A stretch of 64,000 bases of DNA from the NCBI GenBank assembly GCA_010909165.1, contig VJWM01000266.1, positions 62,001 through 126,000 on the forward strand. The letters run 5' to 3'. The stretch is from Anthoceros angustus. Lineage: Eukaryota > Streptophyta > Anthocerotopsida > Anthocerotales > Anthocerotaceae. The position numbers were made by a program, and so were the translations under genes. Positions within the stretch are counted from its first letter, which is position 1; the number at the start of each line of letters is the position of its first letter. This document shows, piece by piece, positions 1 to 10,960 of the stretch. The notes beneath the pieces were generated by a model. That model had not been told where the DNA came from, did not search any database, and saw only the letters and a program-made list of their open reading frames with translations.

Positions 1-70
1 AAGTCTTACCACCACTACTTACAACTTACTAACTAGATCCAGTGCATGCTTCTCATGCAAGGCTGTTACT
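1..70 (-). mobile_element. F1 LTR, partial, cut by window edge
   Basis: This matches the right-hand 70 bases of the complete F1 LTR at 6587-7071, including the shared stretch before 'actagatcc' and the terminal GTTACT at 65-70. On the minus strand it is the beginning (U3) of the 3' LTR of the element lying to its right. The rest is outside the window. Confidence 0.75.
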
Positions 71-85
71 TTCTCCCCATCGAAA
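71..85 (-). other. Polypurine tract of F1-a
   Basis: On the minus strand the purine run GGGGAGAA lies directly before the LTR end AGTAAC. The same arrangement occurs next to the other F1 LTRs. This is where plus-strand DNA synthesis would be primed. Edges are inferred from comparison among copies. Confidence 0.5.
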
Positions 86-1290
86 AGAATCACATCTCGA
101 TGATAGCCAACGACGAGAGATCATCCAGATCCTTTCAATATCCTCTAACGTTACCCAAAGCTGGATCGAGATCCCACGCAACTTTACCATATCGTGGGAT
201 TCCACGTTTTGTAGGCACGCTACTCTCGCAAGGAATTCCTCAATTTCCATCCTTGATTATCTTTGCACGAGAACACATACTTCTTCTTGTCCATGTCTTC
301 TTTCTCTTTGCACGGCACAAATGGTTTCGATGATACATGAAACACATTGTGTGCAAAAATCCATTCAGCTAACTTAAGCCACTTCTCCAATGCGCTTCAA
401 GACTACAAATGGACCACCATATCTTGGCCTTAACTTAAGAGTTAATCCTTGAGGTAATGGGAAATGCTTCAATTTCACCCATACTTTATCCCCAACGTTG
501 AAGACGTTTCTCTCCCGTGCTATCGATATTTCTTACGTGCTTGAGCCTTGGCTAAAATTCCTTTGGCAATCTCATGCCTAGCCTTCAAGCGCTCAATGAA
601 TCGTGGATCTCTAGTGGTAGTATCGAAAACTTCAGCATTTAGCATGGATACCACGTCCGGTCAATTTCCTCCCATCTCAAAGGACTACATCCAGAGAGGC
701 GTATGCGTGTTGTTATAACAAAATTGCATCGTCTAGATGATCATCAATCCCTCGATCAATGCACATAATGCCTTAAGTATTCTTCTTGGATTCGGTTGAC
801 TCGCTCAGTTGAGCCATCAGTATCCGGATGGAAAGCTGTGCTCATACATAATTCCACATTCAAGCATTTCATCAAATGCTGTCAAAATTCTCTTGTGAAC
901 CTTGGATCCCTGTCACTCACAATCTGAATAGGTAAGCCATGATACTTGTATATATACTTCTTAAACAAGCTGGCTACCTCAGAAGCTGTCACTCGCTTCT
1001 TTGTAGGGATGAAATGTGCTTGTTTGGTGAATCTATCCACCCTTGTCATGATGTGGCAACCAACATTCTTTGAGGGGCAAAGGCATGATAAAATCCATAG
1101 AGATACTCTTCCAAGGTCCACTTGGAATAGGTAGAAAGTAACAAACCTCTTGGTTTAGCTTGCTCCACCTTATCTTCTTCAAGCAGCACATGCCTTGACA
1201 TAATCCACGTATCTGATACATTCTCGGCCGATCGCTTCCTTAGCTTCTCATAAGTGGGGTCAATTCCACGGTTACACTTGGCACATCATG
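75..1290 (-). pseudogene. F1-a integrase with C-terminal chromodomain-like segment, frameshifted
   Basis: The integrase inserts retroelement cDNA into the chromosome. Minus-strand frames show the core near 880-1220: MDFIMPLP, then [14 protein letters not shown], then YHGLPIQIVSDRDPRFT, which carries the second catalytic Asp. A CX2C-type zinc region precedes the core near 1150-1290. The C-terminal GPF-type domain (RPRYGGPFVVLKRIGEVAY in sister copies) lies around 330-520. The tail at 53-250 reads EIEEFLAxR, MVKLRGIS and WVTLEDI, which fits a chromodomain, the module that directs chromoviruses to modified histones. Sister copies at 7086-8300 and 31466-32700 give the same order. At least six frameshifts separate the pieces, so it cannot be functional as written. 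Confidence 0.8.
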
Positions 1291-2490
1291 ACATTCGACC
1301 AAGCAATTTGCTCTTCAACTACGAAAATTTGGGATCACAATCCTCCTCTGTTTGTATATCAACAAACCATCCCTCGATTTGAACTTGCTTCCTTTCGCTC
1401 TATTCCATTAATCCGATCACGAACATGGATCCTGAGGATATGCTTCCTTGATCTTTGTGAGTGTCCATAGGTTCAACCAGCATTGCCATTGCCTTTACTT
1501 CGACTCTTTTGCGACTCGGTATCCGCAACCTTATTCTCTTTTCGAGGTTTATACTTGAGGTGACATCATACATAGCTAGGAAATCTTGCCATCTAGCTTG
1601 TCTTGCATTCAACTTCAATGGTTAGAAGTATGTTGTCTTGATATTATCGATATAGAGCACAAAAGATCGCCAAGAGATAGTGTCTCCATACCTTGAGACA
1701 ATGAATGGCGGTCATTTCCTTCTCATAGGTGGGATACTTCAACTTATAAGGATGCAATTTCCTTGACTCAAAAGCTATTGGCTTATGGTCTTGCATCAAC
1801 ACTCCTCCTATGGCCACGTCACGAGGCATGTTGTACCTTGACATAATCCACTGTATCTTGATACATTCCGGCCGAAAAAGCCTTCCTTAGCTTCTCATAA
1901 GTGGGGTCAATTCCACGGTGACTGCACTTGGCACATCATGACATTCAAGCAATTTGCTCTTCAACTCAAGAATTTGGGATCACAATCCTCCTCTGTTTGT
2001 ATATCAACAAACCATCCCTCAATTTGAACTTGCTTCCTTTCGCTCTATTCCATTAATCCGATCGAACATGGATCCTAGATATGCTTCCTTGATCTTTGTG
2101 AGTGTCCATAGGTTCAACCACCATTGCCTTTACTTCGACTCTTTTTGCGACTCACATCCGCAACCTTATTCTCTTTTCCGGTTTATACTTGAGAGTCACA
2201 TCATACATAGCTAGGAAATCTTGCCATCTAGCTTGTCTTGCATTCAACTTCAATGGTTAGAGAAGTATGTTGTCGATATTATCGATATAGAGCACAAAAG
2301 ATCGCCTTGAGATAGTGTCTCCATACCTTGAGACAATGAATGACGGTCATTTCCTTCTCATAGGTGGGATACTTCAACTCATAAGGATGCAATTTCCTTG
2401 ACTCAAAAGCTATCGGCTTATGGTCTTGCATCAACACTCCACCTATGGCCACGTCGAGGCATCGTTTCCACATCCTTCTTGGGATCATAC
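1290..2490 (-). pseudogene. F1-a RNase H, present twice with the integrase zinc region
   Basis: RNase H degrades the RNA of the RNA/DNA hybrid during reverse transcription. Two minus-strand copies are visible, at 1644-1844 and 2279-2488. Both show GGVLMQDHKPIAFESRKL, YPTYEKEMTAIHCLKVWRHYL, and an end motif near 1400-1618 reading LNARQARWQDFLAMYD. Between the two lies a second copy of the integrase N-terminal zinc region. The layout is a tandem duplication of about 640 bp (1197-1838 and 1839-2480). The junction falls in a shared 'ttgacat' that occurs in both parent sequences. Confidence 0.75.
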
Positions 2491-3610
2491 ATTCCTAAAA
2501 GGAGTTGTACTCAATTTCATCTTCAAGTATTCAAATCTTTGCTTGACATTGACATCCCACTTCAAGCTTTCGTCATCTTTAAGAGGTCGATTATGGGGGC
2601 TGCTATCTTAGCAAACATCTGTCAAATCTCACATACACGAAGCCAAACCCATAAAAGCTGCGAACCTCATGAATGTTCCTAGGAGGTTGCCAATCTTGAA
2701 TGGCCCTCACCTTATCGAGGATCCATTACGTGCCATCAGTGAGAGACAATAAAGCCTAAGAAAGCTACCTCTGTCTTGGCAAAGTCACACTTCTTAATTG
2801 CCAAGAACAAGAATTCTCTCTTAGCTTTTGTAACACTTCTCTTAAGTGTTCGGCATGTTCCTCAAGGTATGGCTAAAAATCAAAATGTCATCCGGATAGA
2901 TTACAACACACTTGTCCACGGATCTATGAATATAGTATTCATAAGTGTCGAAATGTGGCGAGTGCATTAGTAAGTCCAAATGGCATGACGAAATTCAAAA
3001 GCCCCATACACGGTCCTACAAAGTTTTGTACTCATGTCCCTCTGCGATTACGATCGATAGTACCCGCCATCGGATCTAGCTTGGTGAAATACTTTGCACC
3101 CTTCAACTGTCAAACATATCATCCATTCTTGGCAAAGGATATGCATTCTTCAACGTAATTTGATTGAGCTACGTAATCTAAACACATCCTTAGTCCTCCA
3201 TTCTTCTTGGCGTAAACAATACGGCGCGCAAAGAGACTTAGAGACTACGATATATCCCTTTGCCGGGTTGGATGGTTGTCGCTTGAGTTCTGCGGCTCAT
3301 CCTACGACAATCTATATGGTGCTCTCAACGGAGGCGTACTCCCTAGCCTCAATTCTATCTCATGATCTACTACTCTGTGAGACGGTAAAGGTGACAATTC
3401 ATTAGGCATCAAATCCTTAAAATCATCAAAGACAGCTTGTAATTCCTTTGGGATGTCTTTCTCTTCTGAGGATTCTTCCTCAAGACCATCCTCTAATCCC
3501 TGGAGCATAATTAGATAAAGCTCCTTCTTCTGTCTTATGTCTTGCTTGAGCTCTCTTTTGAAATCAAGCATCGAGCACATCTCAAGCTTGACCAAGATTA
3601 GCACAAACCA
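2490..3610 (-). pseudogene. F1-a reverse transcriptase, frameshifted
   Basis: The segment at 3302-3625 on the minus strand shows the usual start of a gypsy RT: a Glu-rich linker, then VFDDFKDLMPNELSPLPSHR, VVDHEIEL and APYRLS. Near 2880-2920 the minus strand reads VVIYPDDILI, the catalytic YXDD box, with proline at X. The RT end near 2640-2700 corresponds to the fingers/connection region followed by RNase H. The reading frame changes many times. The same YPDD reading occurs in the copies near 9260 and 36150, so the proline is not a single-copy error. Confidence 0.75.
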
Positions 3611-3960
3611 CCTTGTGCTTTCCATTCTTCAATATCTCAATGGTGCGGGACTTCACATCTACACGCACTTCATTGGATTTCATCCACTCTAGACCCAAGA
3701 TAACATCATGGTCATCCATGTCTACAATTTGTGAAACTCATATATCCTTCCCACGCTTCTATTTGCGGCTTTACTCCATACAATTCACCCAAGAAAAGCG
3801 AGTTCCTTTAGCTTGCTTGATTCCATATAGGTCGGAAGTACTAGCCCATTCTAGCCCAAGCTCTTTCGCCTTGCGAGTTATAAAATTGTGGGTGGCGAGT
3901 CCAACAATAACTCTACTTCTAAGCCATTCATCTTTCCACATATGTACATAAGGCCTCCAC
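3610..3960 (-). pseudogene. F1-a retropepsin (protease) region
   Basis: This segment lies between the RT start (3302-3625) and the zinc-knuckle region of gag (about 4000-4200), the expected place for the aspartic protease. Reading frames are short and I could not find a convincing D-S/T-G triad, so the call rests on position and on its repetition at 9980-10120, 26379-26620 and 4816-4900. A nearly identical segment is where element F2 has inserted in the second F1 copy. Confidence 0.5.
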
Positions 3961-6571
3961 CTTCCTCAAAGCAGTGTCATCCTTGACACTAGATGACTCA
4001 CCACATCTGTCACCACAACATGTAGCCCTTTGGCGTCATTTGGGCTCTGCGAGCTCCACAATCCTAAGTCCGGAGCTTGAGGATTGGCGGCTATCACGTT
4101 CGGTTAGAATTCCAGCTGTGCGGACAATCTTTATAAAGTGTCCTTGCTCTCCACAAGCCCCGCACGCACCAAATTGAGGGCTTGTCGTCCTTTGGCTTCC
4201 AGCCTCGACTTCTATTGGCTCCTCTTCCTCTTCCTACGCCTCGCCAACATTATCATTTGTTCCAATATGCCCGGTGGTGGCTCTTCCTCTACCTCGTGAT
4301 CTTCCTTGAAAAGATCTTGGATACCTTCCTCGAAGACACCGGTGCTTCCTCGGCACGACTTGTGTCGATATCATCTGCGACCATAATAGCCTCTCTTGAT
4401 TTTGAGGTTTTGTCATCGAATTCTATCCAGAGCCCACCTTTTGAGTCCACTATAAAACACATGGAGCTTATCCACCTCCACGCATATCAGGCATTGTAAC
4501 ACAGTGCTAAATTCACTCACATCTTGCGCAACATTCCTGTGCTTACATTCTCTAGCATCCTTCTTGCCGGCATAGATGCATTAGTTGGTGGAATTGAAGT
4601 TGCAGTGCATCTTTGAATTACGCGGTGGAAATAGTTTCCACTATATTACCTTGTTCAATACTACGAACATAAGTTCTCCACCAAGTAAGAGGCGTACCCT
4701 TCTAAGAAGTTAACGATGTGATCTAGATACTCTTCTGCGGAATCCTCTGCGGCAGTATCCTTCCAATGAGAAAAACCATGAATTGATTTTCTCCACATCT
4801 CGTTCACCCTTATACCTATAAAATTGTGGGTGGCGAGTCCAACAATAACTCTACTTCTAAGCCATTCATCTTTCCACATATGTACATAAGGGCTCCACCT
4901 TCCCTCAAAATAGTGTCATCCTTGACACTAGATGACTCACCACATCTGTCACCACAACATGTGCCCAGCGTCATTTGGGCTCTGCGAGCTCCACGAATCC
5001 TAAGTCCGGAGCTTGAGGATTGGCGGCTATCACATTCGGTTAGAATTCCCGATGCGGACAATCTTTCGCAAAGTGTCCTTGCTCTCCACAACAAGCACGC
5101 ACCAAATTGAGGGCTGTCGTCCTTTGGCTTCCACGGCCTCGACTCTATTGGCTCCTCTTCCTCTTCCTCTGCCTCTGCCAACATTATCATTTATTTGCCC
5201 TGTTGGTGGCTCTTCCTCTACCTCGTGATCTTCCTTGAAAAGATCTTGGATACCTTCCTCACGAAGACAACGGTGCTTCCTCGGCACGACTTGTGTCGTA
5301 TCGCATCTGCAGCCATAATAGCCTCTCAGTTTGAGGTTTTGTCATCGAATTCTATCCGAGCCCACCTTTTGAGTCCACTATAAAACCGTGGAGCTTATCC
5401 ACCTCCACATATCGGGGCATTGTAACACAGTGCTAAATTCACTCACATCTTGCGCAACATTCACCTTACATTCTCTAGCATCCTTCTTGCCATAGATGCA
5501 TTAGTTGGTGGAATTGAAGTTGCGGTGCATCTTTGAATTCGCCGGTGGAAATAGTTTCCACTCTATTACCTTGTTCAATACTCGAACATAAGTTCTCCAC
5601 CAAGTAGGCGTACCCTTCTAAGAAGTTAACGATGTGATCTAGATACTCTTCTGCGGAATCCTTTGCGAGAAAGTATCCTTCCAATGAGAAAAACCACGAA
5701 TTGATTTTCTCCATCTCGTTCACCCTTATACCTATGGGGTGAGCTTAGCCTCAACTTCTTGGGTCTCCTTGCTCTACTCCTTTACGGGCGAGGCTCCAAT
5801 TAGTCACATTCATCATCCTTCTACTTCCTTCATGACTTCCTTTTCCTTGTACTTGTTGCTCTAGAGCTTCCATTCTCCTCAAAAGATTTTGAAGCTCCTC
5901 TTGCGGCATGGTGGCGGTCTTGACCCAGTGTCACTCTGCCGTTCGAGATTAGTGGCTCCATCGAGGCTCATCCTGCGGTCTCCACCATAGGAGCCTTCTC
6001 TTTCTTCCGCCGTATTTTCTACACTGGCTCTTGAGGATCGGCCATCTCCACTAGCGTCCTAGCTAAAGATGCTTCAACCTTGAGCTCACGATACCAAGTA
6101 AGAGGCGTACCCTTCTAAGAAGTTAACGATGTGATCTAGATACTCTTCTGCGGAATCCTCTGCGTAAAGTATCCTTCCAATGAGAAAAACCACGAATTGA
6201 TTTTCTCCACATCTCGTTCACCCTTATACCTATAAATGCAACTTAGCCTCAACTTCTTGGGTCTCCTTGCTCTACTCCTTTACGGGCGAGGCTCCAATTA
6301 GTCTTCATCATCCTTCTACCTTCATCGAGCTTCCTTTTCCTTGTACTTGTTGCTCTAGAGCTTCCATTCTCCTCAAAAGATTTTGAAGCTCCTCTTGCGG
6401 CATGGTGACGGTCTTGACCCAGGTATACGCCTCTGCCGTTCGAATTAGTGGCTCCATCGAGGCTCATCCTGCGGTCTCCACCATAGGAGCCTTCTCTTTC
6501 TTCCGCCGTATTCTCTCTCGCTCTTGATCGGCCATCTCCACTAGCGTCCTAGCTAAAGATGCTTCAACCTT
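3960..6571 (-). pseudogene. F1-a gag, with two tandem duplications
   Basis: Gag is the structural capsid polyprotein. On the minus strand its start is at 6249-6685 (an Arg/Glu-rich head near 6464-6560), the capsid part at 5475-5723 (QRxxxEEYLDHIVNFLEGYAY-type sequence) and the basic, Gly/Arg-rich and Cys-containing nucleocapsid part at 4816-5287 and 4234-4416. The capsid and nucleocapsid parts occur twice because of a ~930 bp tandem duplication (3880-4815 and 4816-5735). The N-terminal part occurs twice because of a ~490 bp duplication (5600-6090 and 6091-6580). The second of these repeats the start of gag right up to the primer site. Confidence 0.7.
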
Positions 6572-6584
6572 GAGCTCGATACCA
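6572..6584 (-). other. F1 primer-binding site (initiator tRNA-Met type)
   Basis: Minus strand TGGTATCGAGCTC lies two bases inside the LTR end. It resembles the usual TGGTATCAGAGC complement of plant initiator tRNA-Met, with a short gap. A second copy, TGGTATCGTGAGCTC, is at the duplication junction near 6080-6095. Confidence 0.65.
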
Positions 6585-6586
6585 CA

Positions 6587-7071
6587 AGTAACACCCCTTT
6601 TCGGTGAGGTGGGGCAATCATGATTAGCGACAAAAACATTACGGACACCGGCACTAGGCCTCCAAGTAGCCCGCCGTCCTTCCACGGACGACTCGCTGAT
6701 CGGCTGCGCACTATTTATTCCAGCAAAGTCAAGAATACATGAGAGATCGGAGAGCTCCCATCTTTGCCTAAGCTAGGAGCTTAGCTCTCTCCCTCGATCT
6801 CCTCCTCATGACTCTCCTCTAGCGCTCACACTCTAGGCTCCCAAAGCCTCTAGGCACCAAAGTCCTATCCTCACAAGAGTGTAGCTCCCAGGCTGGGATC
6901 ACAAGATATCTCCCTCTGGGGCTAGCCTCATCTCCTTATATAGGGAGGCTTACATCATTTCAAAGCACTAAGCGAGACTTTCTTCCTTAAGCCCTAAGCT
7001 AAGTCTTACCACCACTACTTACAACTTACTAACTAGATCCGGTGCATGCTTCTCATGCAAGGCTCGTTACT
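6587..7071 (-). mobile_element. F1 LTR, complete, shared by two elements
   Basis: This is 485 bp, bounded on the minus strand by AGTAAC at the start and GTTACT at the end (a 6 bp inverted repeat). The polypurine tract precedes it and the primer site follows it. On the minus strand a TATA-like box (CTATATAAGG) lies near 6935-6945. The LTR serves as the 5' LTR of the element at 71-6586 and as the 3' LTR of the element starting at 7072. Further copies are at 27798, 28949 and 30984. Confidence 0.8.
6930..6950 (-). promoter_or_regulatory. TATA box of F1 LTR
   Basis: The minus strand reads CCTCCCTATATAAGGAG. The same box is present in the LTRs near 28150, 29300 and 31330, where it reads CTATATAAGGAG. 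Its position about 130 bp into the LTR fits the U3 promoter; transcription would run leftwards. Confidence 0.6.
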
Positions 7072-10000
7072 TTCTCCCCATTGGGAAAAGAATCACATCT
7101 CATTGATAGCCAACGTGTCGAGAGATCATCCGAGGATCCTTTACGAATATCCTCTAACGTTACCCAAAGCGGATCGAGATCCCACGCAACTTTACCATAT
7201 CTTGGGGCGATTCCACGTTTAAAAGGCACGCTACTCTCTGCAAGGAATTCCTCAATTTCCATGATCCTTGATTATCTTTGCGAACAACATGCTTCTTCTT
7301 GTCCATGTCTTCTTTCTCTTTGCAGCACAAATGGTTTGATGATACATGAAACACATTGTGTGCAAAAATCCATTCGAGCGGTAATGGTTGTAAGCCACTT
7401 CTCCAATGCGCTTCAAGACTACAAATGGACCACCATATCTTGGCCTTAACTTAGAGTTAATCCTTGAGGTAATGGGAAATGCTTCAATTTCACCCATACT
7501 TTATCCCCAATGTTGAAGGCGGTTTCTCTCCATGCTATCGGCATATTTCTTGGCGTGCTTGAGCCTTGGCTAAAATTCCTTTGGCAATCTCATGCCTAGC
7601 CTTCAAGCTCAATGAATGCGTGGATCTCTAGTGGTAGTATCGAAAACTTCAGCATTTAGCATGGATACCACGTCCGGTCTTGAATTTCCTCCCATCTCAA
7701 AGGACTACATCCGAGAGGCGTATGCGGTGTTGTTATAACAAAATTACGCATCGTCTAGATGATCGATCCAATCCTCGATCAATCCCTCGATCAATCGCAC
7801 ATAATGCCTTAAGTATTCTTCTTGGATTCGGTTGAGCCATCGATGTCTGGATGAAAGGAAATGCTCATACATAATTCCACATTCAAGCATTTCATCAAAT
7901 CTTGCCAAAATTCTTGTGAACCTTGGATCCTGTCACTCACAATGCATAGGTAAGCCATGATACTTGTATATATACTTCTTAAACAAAATTTGGCTACCTC
8001 GGCATCACTCGCTTCTTTGTAGGGATGAAATGTGCTTGTTTGGTGAATCTATCCACCCTTGTCATGATAGTACAACCATTCTTTGGGGGCAAAGGCATGA
8101 TAAAATCCATAGAGATACTCTTCCAAGGTCCACTTGGAATAGGTAATGTAATGTAAACCTCTTGGTTTAGCTTGCTCCACCTTATCTTCTTGACAAACAG
8201 CATGCCTTGACATAATCCTTTGTATCTGATACATTCTCGGCGATGCTTGACTTCCTTAGCTTCTCATAAGTGGGGTCAATTCCACGGTGACACACTTGGC
8301 ACATCATGACATTGACAAACAATTTGCTCTTCAACTACGAAAATTTGGGATCACAATCCTCCTCATTTGTATATCAACAAACCATCCCTCGATTTGAACT
8401 TGCTTCCTTTCTCTATTCCATTAATCCGATCCACGAACATGGATCCTGTGATATGCTTCCTTGATCATTTGTAGTGTCCATAGGTTCAACCAGCATTGCC
8501 ATTGCCTTTACTTCGACTCTTTTTGCGATTCGCATCCATGACCTTATTCTCTTTTCGGTTTATACTTGAGAGTGACATCATACATAGCTAGGAAATCTTG
8601 CCATCTAGCTTGTCTTGCATTCAACTTCAAGCTGGTTAGAAGTATGTTGTCTTGATATTATCGATATAGAGCACAAAAGATCGCCCAAGAGATAGTGTCT
8701 CCATACCTTGGACAATGAATGGCGGTCATTTCCTTCTCATAGGTGGGATACTTCAACTTATAAGGATGCAATTTCCTTGACTCAAAAGCTGAGGCTTATG
8801 GTCTTGCATCAACACTCCTCCTATAAACGTCGAGGCATCGTTGTACACTTGACATCCTTCTTGGGATCATACATTCCTAAAACCGGAGTTGTACTCAATT
8901 TCATCTTCAAGTATTCAAATCTTGCTTGACATTCAGCATCCACTTCAGCTTTCGTCATCTTTAAGAGTCGATTATAGAAACGCTATCTTAGCAAACATGT
9001 ACAAATCTCACATACCGAAGCCAAACCCATAAAGCTGCGAACCTCATGAATGTTCCTAGGAGGTTGCCAATCTTGAATGGCCCTCACCTTATCGAGGATC
9101 CATTCGATGCCATCAGAGAGACAATAAAGCCTAAAAGCTACCTCTGTCTTGACGAAGTCACACTTCTTAATTACCAAGAACAAAATTCTCTCTTAGCTTT
9201 TGTAACACTTCTCTTAAGTGTTAAGCATGTTCCTCAGGTATGGCTAAAAATCAAAATGTCATCCGGATAGATTACAACACACTTGTCCACGGATCTATGA
9301 ATATAGTATTCATAAGTATACGAAATGTGGCAGTGCATTAGTAAGTCAAATGGCATGACCGAAATTCAAAAGCCCCATACGGTCCTACAACTGTTTTGTA
9401 CTCATGTCCCTACGATTACGATCATAGTACCCGCCATCGGATCTAGCTTGAGTGAAATACTTTGCACCCTTCAACACATCAAACATATCATCCATTCTTG
9501 GCAAAGGATATGCATTCTTCACTTTGTAATTTGATTGAGGCTGCGTAATCTAAACACATCCTTAGTCCTCCATTCTTCTTGCGTAAACAATGCGGGCGCA
9601 CCAAAAGGAGACTTAGAGACTGATATATCCCTTTGCGGCGGGTTGGATAGTTGTAAGCTTGAGTTCCTGCGGCTCATCCTGCGACAATCTATATGGTGCT
9701 CTCGACGGAGGCGTACTCCACAGCCTCAATTCAATCTCATGATCTACTACTCTATGAGGCCAGTAAAGGTGGCAATTCATGAGGCATCAAATCCTTAAAG
9801 TCATCCAAGACAACTGTAATTCCTTGGGATGTCTTTCTCTTACGAGATTCTTCCTCAAGACCATCCTCTAATCACAGGCATAACTAGATAAAGCTCCTTC
9901 TTACATCTTATGTCTTGCTTGAGCTCTCTTTTTGAAATCAACTGTCTTGAGCATCTCAAGCTTGACCAAGATTAGCACAAACCACCTTGTGCTTTCCATT

Positions 10001-10120
10001 CTTCAATATCTCAGTAGTGCGGGACTTCACATCTACGCACTTCATTGGATTTCATCCACTCTAGACCCAAGATAACATCATGGTCATCCATGTCTATTCC
10101 TTGAAACTCATATATCATAC
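7072..10120 (-). pseudogene. F1-b pol (protease start to chromodomain), interrupted by F2
   Basis: This is a second F1 copy, read leftwards. Protease start and linker are at about 9830-10120, RT at 8850-9830 (YPDD near 9240-9280), RNase H at 8450-8850, the integrase zinc region at 8230-8450, integrase core at 7580-8230 ([20 protein letters not shown]) and the C-terminal domain at 7252-7497 (RPRYGGPFVVLKRIGEVAY). The chromodomain-like tail at 7053-7262 shows MEIEEFLAESS and WVTLEDIRKGSSDDLS. Unlike F1-a it has none of the internal duplications, so it is the best template for the family layout. It stops at 10120, where F2 is inserted; the remaining protease and gag resume at 26379. Confidence 0.8.
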
Positions 10121-10960
10121 ATGGGCTATGCACTTACAGGAGTTAAGAAATAAGTAGGGTTTACATTTTTTTAGGATTGAAGGATAAATAAGGCGGAAAG
10201 GAGGAATAAATTGGGGTAGCGCTTGGACTAGGCTCGGGAGTATACTCGGACTCGGAGTGAACAAGGACCCGGTACCACTATGGCAAGCTCCGGACTACAG
10301 CCGGAGTAGCAGGATAAGTCCGGAACCCACTCCGAGTCAAAAGCAGGATAAATCGCGGTAACCTAGGAGGCGTGAGGCAGACAGGCGCCACGTGGGCGGC
10401 CACGAGTGGAGGTCGGGCATGCGATGGGTCGGGGCCGTAACCTTGCGAGTTATAGCAGTGTATTCACGCCCAGCAATTGACGGCGTAAGGCAGTAAGCGG
10501 GCGTAGGGTCGAGTAAGCCATGCGAGACCCACAGCGATTCTGGACAAGGCGCCTTCAGCCCGGCCGGTTACTTCCTGGCGAGGAGGAGGTCATTTCGCTG
10601 CCCTCGAATAATCCTCACGGTCCCTTGCGCTCCGCAATCTGGCGCCTCGCTATCTTTTGGGCGCCCATTACAAGCGGCTCAAGGTTGGGCGGCGAGCGGC
10701 GAAGGAGGAACATCGTACTGCCGGACTCCGGCCAGCTCTGACAACAGAGGAGGAGAAGGCAATGGCTGGCTGATGCGGGAGCCATGGACCCTCGTGGGCG
10801 CAACATTGTGACCGGCGCTATCCGGACTTGGGCCACTGGCGTGGAGGAGGCGGGGGGTGGTGGGGAATGGCACTGGATGTATTCAATTTTATGCAGGACC
10901 AGCAGTACTTTGGTCCGGGAGTTGCCGGAAGATGTTGGCGGCCAACAAGGAGGTTCGATC

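Larger units (their letters stand above)
71..7071 (-). mobile_element. F1-a: Ty3/gypsy chromovirus, minus strand, with internal duplications
   Basis: Read on the minus strand from right to left, this gives LTR (6587-7071), primer site, gag, zinc-knuckle region, protease, reverse transcriptase, RNase H, integrase and a chromodomain-like tail, ending at the polypurine tract and next LTR at 1-70. That order (integrase last) is the Ty3/gypsy order, and the C-terminal chromodomain-like segment places it among chromoviruses. Every domain is split by frameshifts. Three internal tandem duplications lengthen it: about 1197-1838/1839-2480 (integrase zinc region plus RNase H), about 3880-4815/4816-5735 (protease end plus gag) and about 5600-6090/6091-6580 (gag start). 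The element shares its 5' LTR with the next copy to the right. Confidence 0.85.
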
